Shown: piece after piece, positions 1-6,555 of the stretch | Layout: every line of letters begins with the position of its first letter | Numbering within the stretch: position 1 is the stretch's first letter | NCBI GenBank assembly: GCA_900547565.1 | Contig: URHI01000094.1 | Location: forward strand, 1 to 7,851 | Source of the DNA: an uncultured Eubacteriales bacterium | GTDB taxonomy: Bacteria > Bacillota > Clostridia > Oscillospirales > CAG-272 | DNA: 7,851 bases | Direction of reading: 5' to 3' | Position numbers and translations under genes: made by a program | Notes under the pieces: generated by a model | Seen by the model: the letters and a program-made list of their open reading frames with translations, nothing else | Database searches by the model: none | What the model was told of the DNA's origin: nothing

Positions 1-1026
1 GCGGTCGACGACTATCAGGATCTGCTTCGGCTGTCGGTGGCATCGGCAGGTAACGACCACCGTCTGGGCGGATTTGAGGCGCCGCCGGCCATTGTATCCA
101 TGTTTGTTGGCGATGAGCTTGAGGCAATAATCGATTCGATAGTCGACGGCAAGCATTACAGCGATTCGGGGCGGAGATATATGGATCTCGGAATTCCTTC
201 GATCCCTGTGTTTCGCAAGGACAATACCGACCGCAACCGTACCTCGCCATTTGCCTTTACCGGCAAAAAATTTGAGTTCCGTATGCCGGGTTCGTCACAG
301 AATATGGCTATGCCCAATATCGTGCTCAACACAGCGGTGGCCGAGTCATTCCGCGTGTTTGCCGACGAGCTTGAAGGCGCGGCAGATTTTGACGCGGCGC
401 TGGCGTCGCTGCTGCGCCGGACATTCACCGAGCACCGCCGCATAATATACTCAGGCAACGGCTACAGTGAGGAATGGGTTAAGGAAGCGGAGCGGCGCGG
501 ACTGTCGAATTTTGACAATTCGCCGGCAGTATTCCCGGTCATGACGGCGCAGAAAAACGTCGAGCTGTTCACCAGACACGGCGTTATGAGTGCTACCGAG
601 CTTAAGTCGCGGCAGGAAATTATGTTTGAAAACTATTCAAAAATAGTGAACATTGAAGCACTGACAATGATAGAGATGGCCAGCCGGGATATAATTCCCG
701 CGGTGAGCCGGTACATAGGCAAGCTGGCATCTGCGGCGCTGGCAAAGCGATCGTTTGAAAGCTCTATCGACTGCACGGTCGAGCATGAGCTTGTCACCAA
801 GCTGTCGGGGCTGAACACACAGTCGATGAAATGTCTCAGCCGGCTCAAGGAGGCGGAGGAGAGAGCGGCGACAATACACCCCGAGCAGGCGTTGGCCGAG
901 CACTACCGCGATGAGGTAATTCCCGCCATGAAGGATCTGCGGGAGTATGTTGACGCTATGGAAACCATGACGGAGGCGGCTGACTGGCCGTATCCGAGCT
1001 ACGGCGACGTGATGCTGAGAGTCTGA
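1..1026 (+). CDS. glnN: Type III glutamine synthetase (GSIII), 3' part; 5' end outside the window
   Basis: GSIII makes glutamine from glutamate, ammonia and ATP in the cytoplasm; it is the large (about 700-residue) form known from Bacteroides, Ruminococcus and related anaerobes. The reading frame is open from base 1 (AVDDYQDLLRLS...), so the 341 residues seen are the C-terminal half. A GTG at 37 is in frame but is not a real start, since homology continues upstream of it. Visible family signatures are AGNDHRLGGFEAPPAI (about 40-87), RTSPFAFTG (238-264), and KFEFRMPGSS just after, which by position should correspond to the GSI glutamate/ATP-binding strand (inference). The long helical C-terminal part carries NIEALTMIEMASRDIIPA and ends in YRDEVIPAMKDLRE and WPYPSYGDVML, as GSIII proteins do. 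The gene ends TGA, 49 bp before the next. Promoter and nitrogen-control sites would lie upstream and cannot be seen. The family call is firm; the symbol follows common usage for GSIII. Confidence 0.93.
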   Translation, partial: AVDDYQDLLRLSVASAGNDHRLGGFEAPPAIVSMFVGDELEAIIDSIVDGKHYSDSGRRYMDLGIPSIPVFRKDNTDRNRTSPFAFTGKKFEFRMPGSSQNMAMPNIVLNTAVAESFRVFADELEGAADFDAALASLLRRTFTEHRRIIYSGNGYSEEWVKEAERRGLSNFDNSPAVFPVMTAQKNVELFTRHGVMSATELKSRQEIMFENYSKIVNIEALTMIEMASRDIIPAVSRYIGKLASAALAKRSFESSIDCTVEHELVTKLSGLNTQSMKCLSRLKEAEERAATIHPEQALAEHYRDEVIPAMKDLREYVDAMETMTEAADWPYPSYGDVMLRV

Positions 1027-1075
1027 GCAGTCTTGCCGGACAACGCTGAATTTTCAAAAAGGAAGGAACTGCAAA

Positions 1076-1420
1076 ATGGAGAAGGGCAGCATAACACTTC
1101 GTTATCTTCAGAGCTACATAGCCGCCAAGGACCACTCGCGCGATGACCCAAACCACAGCTCGTTAAACACGTTTGTCAAGCTCACTGAGGAGCTGGGAGA
1201 GCTGGCAAGACACGTCGTGCGCGGATCGCGCCACGCAACCGGAGAAAGCGATATCAAGGGCTCGGTCGAGGAGGAAATATACGATGTGCTGTATTACCTG
1301 CTGCTGTTTGCGTCAAACGAGGGCGTGGACATAGAAAGCTGGATACCGCTCAAAGAGGAGATCAACCGCCGCCGCTACCCCTCCGGCGTCAAATTCGATC
1401 CGGACGGAGAGACGCTCTGA
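1076..1420 (+). CDS. MazG-like nucleotide pyrophosphohydrolase
   Basis: This 114-residue protein resembles the MazG-like, all-alpha NTP pyrophosphatases, which hydrolyse (d)NTPs to the monophosphate and pyrophosphate and are thought to clear aberrant nucleotides. The metal-binding pattern is present: EExxE at residues 38-42 (EELGE), then EExxD at 66-70 (EEIYD) about 25 residues later, inside two predicted helices. It is a single-domain version, much shorter than the two-domain E. coli MazG of about 260 residues. The start is ATG at 1076, with an AGGAAGG-type SD at about 1060-1066, 9 nt upstream. Its stop TGA directly abuts the ATG of the sugar kinase, so the two are probably cotranscribed and coupled. 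The substrate cannot be read from sequence. No toxin partner is adjacent, so a toxin-antitoxin role is not supported. Confidence 0.85.
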   Translation: MEKGSITLRYLQSYIAAKDHSRDDPNHSSLNTFVKLTEELGELARHVVRGSRHATGESDIKGSVEEEIYDVLYYLLLFASNEGVDIESWIPLKEEINRRRYPSGVKFDPDGETL

Positions 1421-2365
1421 ATGAAGACCGCAATCATAACACTCAATCCCGGTATTGACCGCATAATGTATCTGCCCGGTCCCGCCCGGCTCGGAACGCT
1501 CAACCGCGCCGAGCGCGTGGTGGTCAGTCAGGGCAGCAAGGGTGCCAATGTCGCTATTATGCTGCGAAAATTCGGTCACGATCCGGCGTATTTCACCTTT
1601 AGCGGCGGCGAGCTTGGCCCGCTTTCCGAAAAATTCACAAATGAGTACGGCGTGGACGGCCGCTTTACACACGCACAGTGCGGCGTCCGCATGAATATAA
1701 AAGTAATCGACGGCGACGGTGTGTGCACAGAATTCAACGAGCGCGGCGGCCCTGTCACACGTGAGGAGCTTGACGAGCTGCAGAATTCGGTGCTGAATTA
1801 CGCTCCCGACCTCGCAATTATCAACGGTAGCCTTCCGCAGGGTGCGGAAACCGACACATACAGGCGGCTGATCGGAAAACTGAATTCTGCAGGCTGTTAT
1901 ACCGTGCTGGACGCCGACGGCCCTGCTATGGCTGAGGGGCTTTGTGCCCGCCCGCGGCTGATAAAGCCCAACGCTCGCGAGCTTGGCGGCATTGTCGGGT
2001 GCGATGAGAGCGAGTTTGATAATGACGGTCAGCTGTATGCGGCCATGCGTGAGGTGCACAGCCGCTTCGGATGTGATGTCATATGCACGCTTGACGCGCA
2101 CGGCGCGGCCGCACTTGACGGTGACGGAATGTGGCGGGTCAGCGCGGCACCGGTCACGCTCCGCGGATTTACCGGTGCGGGAGATACATTTCTCGCCGCC
2201 TATGTGCACAGCAGACTGCTGTCGGGTGAACCGGCCACACAGGCACTTACGCTGGCGTCCGCCGCGGCCGGAGCCAAGGTGGAGCTGTACGGCACGACTC
2301 TGCCCGACGTTGACAGGGCGCATGAGCTGACGGCGCTTATAAACAATGAAAAAATTACACTTTAA
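1421..2365 (+). CDS. PfkB-family sugar kinase, 1-phosphofructokinase (FruK/LacC) type
   Basis: This 314-residue cytoplasmic kinase has normal length for the 1-phosphofructokinase/tagatose-6-phosphate kinase branch of the ribokinase fold; the expected reaction is ATP-dependent phosphorylation of a sugar phosphate such as fructose 1-phosphate. Motifs in order: TLNPGIDR at 7-14 (typical TLNPAIDR); the substrate-binding loop QGSKGANVA at 37-45 (usually GGKGxNV, so one Gly is Ser39 here); GSLPQG at 136-141; LIKPNARE at 180-187; and the anion-hole/catalytic TGAGD at 251-255 with Asp255 as presumed base. It starts at ATG immediately after the preceding stop, with GGAGA at 1406-1410 as SD. No fructose PTS (fruA) or DeoR-type regulator (fruR) is adjacent in the window, unlike classic fru operons, so FruK, LacC-like and other hexose-phosphate substrates all remain possible. 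Confidence 0.88.
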   Translation: MKTAIITLNPGIDRIMYLPGPARLGTLNRAERVVVSQGSKGANVAIMLRKFGHDPAYFTFSGGELGPLSEKFTNEYGVDGRFTHAQCGVRMNIKVIDGDGVCTEFNERGGPVTREELDELQNSVLNYAPDLAIINGSLPQGAETDTYRRLIGKLNSAGCYTVLDADGPAMAEGLCARPRLIKPNARELGGIVGCDESEFDNDGQLYAAMREVHSRFGCDVICTLDAHGAAALDGDGMWRVSAAPVTLRGFTGAGDTFLAAYVHSRLLSGEPATQALTLASAAAGAKVELYGTTLPDVDRAHELTALINNEKITL

Positions 2366-2372
2366 ATACATG

Positions 2373-2377
2373 AAAGG
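2373..2377 (+). promoter_or_regulatory. Weak Shine-Dalgarno deciding the TTG start of gyrA
   Basis: AAAGG lies 12 nt before TTG at 2390, a longer than ideal spacing. No ATG or GTG lies in frame between the stop of the kinase (2363-2365, same frame) and conserved GyrA sequence, and the first in-frame ATG (Met36) falls inside the conserved motif SMSVIISRALPDVRDG. TTG is therefore the only sensible start in this gap. Confidence 0.55.
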
Positions 2378-2389
2378 CAGTGCAACAAG

Positions 2390-5017
2390 TTGGATAACAA
2401 AACAAATGAAAACGAAAATATTGTCTTTGAAAACCAGAAGATAACCGACGTAAATATCGAAAAGGAGGTCAAAAAGTCCTTTATCGAGTACTCCATGTCG
2501 GTCATCATTTCGCGCGCACTTCCCGACGTGCGTGACGGTATGAAGCCGGGCCAGCGCCGCATTCTTTATGCAATGTACGAGGACCACCTGACGCACGACA
2601 AGCCCTTCCGCAAGTCGGCTACAACCGTCGGCAACGTGCTCGGCCGCTATCACCCGCACGGAGACGCCGCTGTTTACGGAACCATGGTACGCATGGCACA
2701 GGATTTTTCATACCGCTATCCGCTGGTCGAGGGACACGGTAACTTCGGTTCGGTGGACGGAGACCCGCCAGCCGCATACCGTTATACCGAGGCGCGTCTG
2801 GCCCGTCTGTCGGACGAAATGATGCGCGATATTGAGAAGGAAGTAGTGCCCTTTGTGCCGAACTTTGACAACCGTCTGCGTGAGCCTACGGTTTTGCCGT
2901 CACGCTTTCCCAACCTGCTGGTCAACGGCAGCGTCGGCATTGCGGTCGGTATGGCCACCAACATTCCGCCGCACAATCTCGGTGAGGTGATCGATGCCAC
3001 GATATACCGTATGGATCACCCCGACTGTACCGTGGCCGATCTCATGCAGTACATCAAGGGCCCTGATTTTCCGACCGCCGCTACGATATACGGCATGAAC
3101 GGCATACTTGAGGCGTATACCACCGGCCGCGGGCGTATCTCCGTCCGGGCAAAGGCGCGCATTGAGGAGGAGCATCACCGGATAATCGTTACCGAAATAC
3201 CGTATATGGTCAACAAAAGTATGCTTTGCGAGGCCATTGCGGGACTGGTCAAGGAAAAGAAGATAGACGGCATCACGGGCCTGCGCGATGAGTCCGGCCG
3301 CGCCGGCATGCGCATCGTGGTCGAGTACCGCCGCGACGCAAATCCTCAGATCATTCTTAACCAACTGTATAAATATACACAGCTGCAGGATACCTGCGCC
3401 GTCAACATGCTGGCGGTCGTCAACAACGAGCCTAAAATACTGCCGCTCGCAGACCTTCTTGACATTTACATTGCTCACCAGGAGAGCGTCATTACCAACC
3501 GCACACGGTACGACCTCGAAAAAGCGCAGGCGCGCGCACACATTTTTGAGGGCTACCACATCGCGCTGGACAACATCGACCGCGTGATAGAGATAATGAA
3601 GACCTCGGCTACCATTCCCGAGGCCAAGGAGCGGCTGATGAGTGAGTTTTTCACTGTCAACTATTCCGACGAGTACGCACGGCTGCACGGTATCGACAAC
3701 GATATTCCGCGCCGGCTGACCGACGCGCAGGCGCAGGCCATTGTCGATATGACGCTCGGCAAGCTGACAGGTATGGAGCGTCAGAAGATCGAGGAAGAGC
3801 TGCACCGCCTGCATGCGCTCATTGTCGAGCTGGAGGGCATACTTGCCGACATCGGCAAGATAAAGCAGATAATCAAGGACGAAATGACAGACATAAAGAA
3901 CCGTTATTCCGATGCCCGCCGCACTGAGATCGTGCCTGTCGAGGATGAGATCATACTTGAGGATCTTATCGAACGGCACAGCTGCATAATCACACTGACG
4001 CATGCCGGATACATCAAGCGTCAGCCTGCCGATACCTATTCGGCACAGCACCGCGGCGGCCGCGGAGTTATCGGAATGTCGACCAAGGAGGAGGACTTCA
4101 TCGAGAAGGTGCTGGCAGTCAATTCGCACTCCAACCTCCTGATGTTCACCAATACCGGCAAGGTGTTTATGCGCAAGGCATATCAGATCCCCGAGGCATC
4201 GAGAACTGCCAAGGGTTCAAATCTGGTCAATATTCTTGAGCTGGCACCGGGCGAGAAGGTGACGGCAGTCATCAGCATCGAGGGCTTTGGCGACGGCGAG
4301 TACCTGACCATGGTTACGAAAAAGGGCGTTATCAAACGCACGCTGCTGAGCGAATACGAATACCAGCGCAAGGGCGGCAAGATAGCGCTGTCGCTTGATG
4401 AGGGCGACGAGCTGCTGTTTGTCATGCTGACGCACGGCGAGTGTGACCTTATTCTCGCGACCGGAGACGGCAACGCGGTGCGTTTTTCGGAGTCCAACGT
4501 GCGTGCCATGGGACGTACGGCGCGCGGTGTGCGCGGAATATCGCTGCGTGAGGACGATAACGTCAAGGGCGTGGCGGTGGTCACTGCCGGCAAGCAGCTG
4601 ATTACGATAACGGAGAACGGCTTCGGCAAACGGACGGAGTTTGACGATTTCCGCGCTATGAAGAACCGCGGCGGCTTCGGAGTGATCTGCCACAACATCA
4701 ATGAAAAGACCGGCCGTCTTGCCGGCATCAACACGGTAGACGAAAACGACGATATAATGATGATCACCAACAGCGGCACAATAATCCGTACGCCCGTAAA
4801 GGATATACCGGTTTATTCGCGCGGGGCGTCGGGTGTTATTGTCATGCGGCTTGCCGAGGGGCAGAGCATAGTCAACTTTACCAAGGTAGCCAGCGCCGAA
4901 GAAGAAGCTGCCGCGCTCGACACGGCGGACAAGCTGGCCCGGGCGGAGAATATGAGATCCGGCGAAGAAGAGCCGACCGAGAAAATAATAACGCAGCTGC
5001 CGACCGAAGAGGAGTAA
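2390..5017 (+). CDS. gyrA: DNA gyrase subunit A
   Basis: GyrA is the DNA-breaking and rejoining subunit of the A2B2 type II topoisomerase that introduces negative supercoils. At 875 residues it is full length. In order: a short hydrophilic N-terminus (1-20); the entry helix and SRALPDVRDGMKPGQRR (about 41-57); the winged-helix domain with GRYHPHGD (85-92) and catalytic Arg131-Tyr132 in RYTEARL; the tower region with FPNLLVNGSVGIAVGMATNIPPHNL; the coiled-coil/C-gate with KLTGMERQKIEEEL from 458; the C-terminal beta-pinwheel with GyrA box QHRGGRG at 553-559 (canonical QRRGGKG); and an acidic tail rich in Glu. The GyrA box separates it from ParC. E. coli positions 83 and 87 are Ala93 and Gly97 here, both known quinolone-resistance positions. 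The motif before the catalytic Tyr reads GDPPAAY rather than the common GDSAAAM. The start is TTG. It follows the kinase by 24 bp in the same frame; gyrB is not in the window. Confidence 0.97.
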   Translation: MDNKTNENENIVFENQKITDVNIEKEVKKSFIEYSMSVIISRALPDVRDGMKPGQRRILYAMYEDHLTHDKPFRKSATTVGNVLGRYHPHGDAAVYGTMVRMAQDFSYRYPLVEGHGNFGSVDGDPPAAYRYTEARLARLSDEMMRDIEKEVVPFVPNFDNRLREPTVLPSRFPNLLVNGSVGIAVGMATNIPPHNLGEVIDATIYRMDHPDCTVADLMQYIKGPDFPTAATIYGMNGILEAYTTGRGRISVRAKARIEEEHHRIIVTEIPYMVNKSMLCEAIAGLVKEKKIDGITGLRDESGRAGMRIVVEYRRDANPQIILNQLYKYTQLQDTCAVNMLAVVNNEPKILPLADLLDIYIAHQESVITNRTRYDLEKAQARAHIFEGYHIALDNIDRVIEIMKTSATIPEAKERLMSEFFTVNYSDEYARLHGIDNDIPRRLTDAQAQAIVDMTLGKLTGMERQKIEEELHRLHALIVELEGILADIGKIKQIIKDEMTDIKNRYSDARRTEIVPVEDEIILEDLIERHSCIITLTHAGYIKRQPADTYSAQHRGGRGVIGMSTKEEDFIEKVLAVNSHSNLLMFTNTGKVFMRKAYQIPEASRTAKGSNLVNILELAPGEKVTAVISIEGFGDGEYLTMVTKKGVIKRTLLSEYEYQRKGGKIALSLDEGDELLFVMLTHGECDLILATGDGNAVRFSESNVRAMGRTARGVRGISLREDDNVKGVAVVTAGKQLITITENGFGKRTEFDDFRAMKNRGGFGVICHNINEKTGRLAGINTVDENDDIMMITNSGTIIRTPVKDIPVYSRGASGVIVMRLAEGQSIVNFTKVASAEEEAAALDTADKLARAENMRSGEEEPTEKIITQLPTEEE

Positions 5018-5110
5018 ATTATAAAACCGTGTGCCGCCCGGCACTGAATCGTGGGACACCGGCCGTGTAACGGTTGAATTTTCCCCACACTCTCATTGAA
5101 GGGAGAATAA
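5018..5110 (+). other. gyrA-mreC gap: possible structured leader of mreC
   Basis: No terminator with a T-run is seen after gyrA, so read-through into mreC is likely. Complementary arms can be drawn as a three-way junction: AACCGT (5025-5030) with ACGGTT (5070-5075) as outer stem, GTGCC/GGCAC (5031-5035/5040-5044) and ACAC/GTGT (5056-5059/5065-5068) inside. Further on, TTCCC (5081-5085) could pair with GGGAG (5101-5105) of the mreC ribosome binding site. All stems are short and found by eye, so this may be chance. No convincing -35/-10 pair was found here. Confidence 0.25.
5099..5106 (+). promoter_or_regulatory. Strong Shine-Dalgarno of mreC
   Basis: AAGGGAGA ends 4 nt before the ATG at 5111. 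It fixes the mreC start in preference to an out-of-frame ATG at 5074 (79 codons), which has no family resemblance. Confidence 0.7.
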
Positions 5111-5986
5111 ATGAAAATATTAAAAAACAAATTCCTCCTTTCTCTGCTTGCCGTCGCATTGGCGGTCACGGTCAGCGCAACAGTGCTGGCGGTTATGGGC
5201 ATAGAGGACCCGGTCAAAAATCTCTTTGGAACGCTGACGACTCCGCTCCGCTGGTGCGCCTCCAAGATCGCTTACGGAATACAGGGATTCGGAGTCTATT
5301 TCTCAAGCGTTGAACAGCTAACAGAGCAAAATGCCGAGCTGCGCCGTGAAAATGCCGAGCTGCGCCGTCAGCTGTCGGATGCACAGGCGGCGGCCCGACA
5401 GGACGAATATCTGCGCGGCTACCTCGGCCTCGATTGGCTGAAAAATGACTGGTCATTGATCGACGCTACCGTCATCGGCCGCGAGTCGGGCAGTTACCGT
5501 ACGCTCTATACGCTCAATCGCGGAAGTATGCACGGCATCAAAAAGGGTATGCCGGTCGTGACGGAAGACGGACTGGTCGGATATGTCGAGCAGGCCGGAC
5601 TGGGGTACTGCTACGTGGCTTCGGTGCTCGAAACGTCAAGCTCGGTCGGGGTTTACGACGCGCGCAGCGGTGCATCCGGGTTGCTGGTAGGAGATTTCAA
5701 GCTGCGCGAGCAGGGGCTTTGCAAGCTCGCATATATCGATGCCGACGCCGATATAATGGTTGGTGACCTTATCGTGACTGCCGGGACGGGCAGTATCTAT
5801 CCCGCAGGACTTACTGTAGGCCGCGTCACGGAGCTTACCCCCGATCCATACAGCCGCACGCTGGTTGCAACCGTCACGCCCGAGGCAGATCTTGACGGGC
5901 TGTCAACCGTTATGATAATAACAGACTATTCCATTGTGGCGTATGACAAAAATGCTGCCGGGAGCACCGGAGAGGTGACGCCTTGA
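5111..5986 (+). CDS. mreC: Rod shape-determining protein MreC
   Basis: MreC is a bitopic membrane protein of the elongasome; its extracytoplasmic part binds and activates the class B PBP/RodA pair and it connects to MreB and MreD. The 291 residues are typical. A short basic N-terminus (MKILKNK) precedes one membrane segment at about 8-29, then a coiled coil at about 65-97 (EQLTEQNAELRRENAELRRQ), and the two beta-barrel domains. Family motifs are RGSMHGIKKGMPVVTEDGLVGYV (starting near residue 137; shown by GMPVV and DGLVGYV) and the second-barrel turn GSIYPAGLTVGRV (227-239). The C-terminal 15 residues are a low-complexity tail. The DNA of the coiled coil holds an exact 20-bp tandem repeat. 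It starts at ATG with a strong SD, and its stop overlaps the mreD start by 4 bp (TTGA). No mreB lies upstream; gyrA does instead. Confidence 0.93.
   Translation: MKILKNKFLLSLLAVALAVTVSATVLAVMGIEDPVKNLFGTLTTPLRWCASKIAYGIQGFGVYFSSVEQLTEQNAELRRENAELRRQLSDAQAAARQDEYLRGYLGLDWLKNDWSLIDATVIGRESGSYRTLYTLNRGSMHGIKKGMPVVTEDGLVGYVEQAGLGYCYVASVLETSSSVGVYDARSGASGLLVGDFKLREQGLCKLAYIDADADIMVGDLIVTAGTGSIYPAGLTVGRVTELTPDPYSRTLVATVTPEADLDGLSTVMIITDYSIVAYDKNAAGSTGEVTP
5328..5368 (+). repeat. Exact 20-bp tandem repeat, period 21 bp, in the mreC coiled coil
   Basis: AAAATGCCGAGCTGCGCCGT occurs at 5328-5347 and again at 5349-5368. The 21-bp period is one heptad, giving two copies of (E/Q)NAELRR. Identity at synonymous sites suggests a recent duplication of a heptad by replication slippage. 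Confidence 0.9.
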
Positions 5987-6555
5987 AGCGCAATATACGT
6001 CGCTATTTCACACCGACTGCCGCGCTTTTGCGTCGCATTGGATTTTATGGCTGCTGGCTGCTTTTTCTGCTGGTGCTGCAGTCAACGCTGGCCATTTTTG
6101 AAAGGTTTGCAGGGGCGTTGCCTGCGCTGGTGTGCGTAGCCGTCGCCACACTGGGCTTTTTTGACTCGGAACGCGTTGGTGCGGTTGCCGGTGTGGCGGC
6201 CGGCTGGGCTTTGGACGCCTGGGGAGGCTCGCGTGTGGCACTCATGCCGCTGATCTGCTTTGGTATCGGATATTTCTGCGGCTGGGCTGCAGGTCGGCTG
6301 ATACCGAGAGGAATAATACCCTTCGGCGTGTGTCTCGGCGGAGTGGCGTTGCTTGAGATACCGGTAACAGCTGTTTATGCCGCCGCAAACTATACCGGTC
6401 TGCGGGTCGGGACGCTGATAATCCACACACTTCTGCCGGTATTTTTGCGTACACTGCTGTGGGGTGTTCCCACGGCACTGATCACGCGGATGATAGTACG
6501 CCGCGTCAGAAAGTCAGAACAAACGAAAGGAAAAAACGATGAACTACGAACCTGA
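5983..6555 (+). CDS. mreD: Rod shape-determining protein MreD
   Basis: MreD is a small polytopic membrane protein of the cell-elongation complex, partner of MreC. The 190 residues are the usual size. After a basic cytoplasmic N-terminus (MKRNIRRYF), hydrophobic segments can be seen at about 21-40, 44-60, 63-80, 86-105, 111-135 and 143-170, followed by a charged tail (RRVRKSEQTKGKNDE). The conserved MreD feel is in LQSTLAIFERFAGALPALV and the Gly/Asp-rich loop GVAAGWALDAWGG (69-81), matching the GxxxGxxxD pattern of the family. It starts at TTG 5983 inside the mreC stop (TTGA), with AGAGG (5971-5975) as SD 7 nt away. No better start is in frame. The 3' end overlaps the protease gene by 17 bp. 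The call rests on topology, motif and its position after mreC. Confidence 0.87.
   Translation: MKRNIRRYFTPTAALLRRIGFYGCWLLFLLVLQSTLAIFERFAGALPALVCVAVATLGFFDSERVGAVAGVAAGWALDAWGGSRVALMPLICFGIGYFCGWAAGRLIPRGIIPFGVCLGGVALLEIPVTAVYAAANYTGLRVGTLIIHTLLPVFLRTLLWGVPTALITRMIVRRVRKSEQTKGKNDELRT

Noticed and set aside
1027..1072. GCAGT/ACTGC complementarity in the glnN to mazG-like gap
   Set aside because: Only 5 bp closing a loop of more than 30 nt. Too weak to call a terminator or an SD-masking hairpin.
2370..2444. 24-codon ORF starting ATG 2370 and overlapping the gyrA start
   Set aside because: No SD precedes this ATG. The peptide is just the shifted reading of the A-rich gyrA 5' end, so a leader-peptide role is unsupported.
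1313..2659. Open minus-strand frame of 448 codons across the mazG-like, kinase and gyrA genes
   Set aside because: It lies antisense to three clearly homologous genes, has no recognisable motif or SD, and crosses gene boundaries. Long antisense frames are common in codon-biased GC-rich genes.
2900..4129. Open minus-strand frame of 409 codons inside gyrA
   Set aside because: Entirely antisense to conserved GyrA sequence, with composition typical of a reverse-read coding region and no family resemblance.
2390..5017. Possibility that the topoisomerase is ParC/GrlA
   Set aside because: The C-terminal pinwheel carries QHRGGRG, a GyrA box, at the expected place, and the length of 875 residues fits GyrA.
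5074..5313. Plus-strand frame of 79 codons overlapping the mreC start
   Set aside because: Shifted reading of mreC. The SD at 5099-5106 and the MreC membrane segment support the ATG at 5111.
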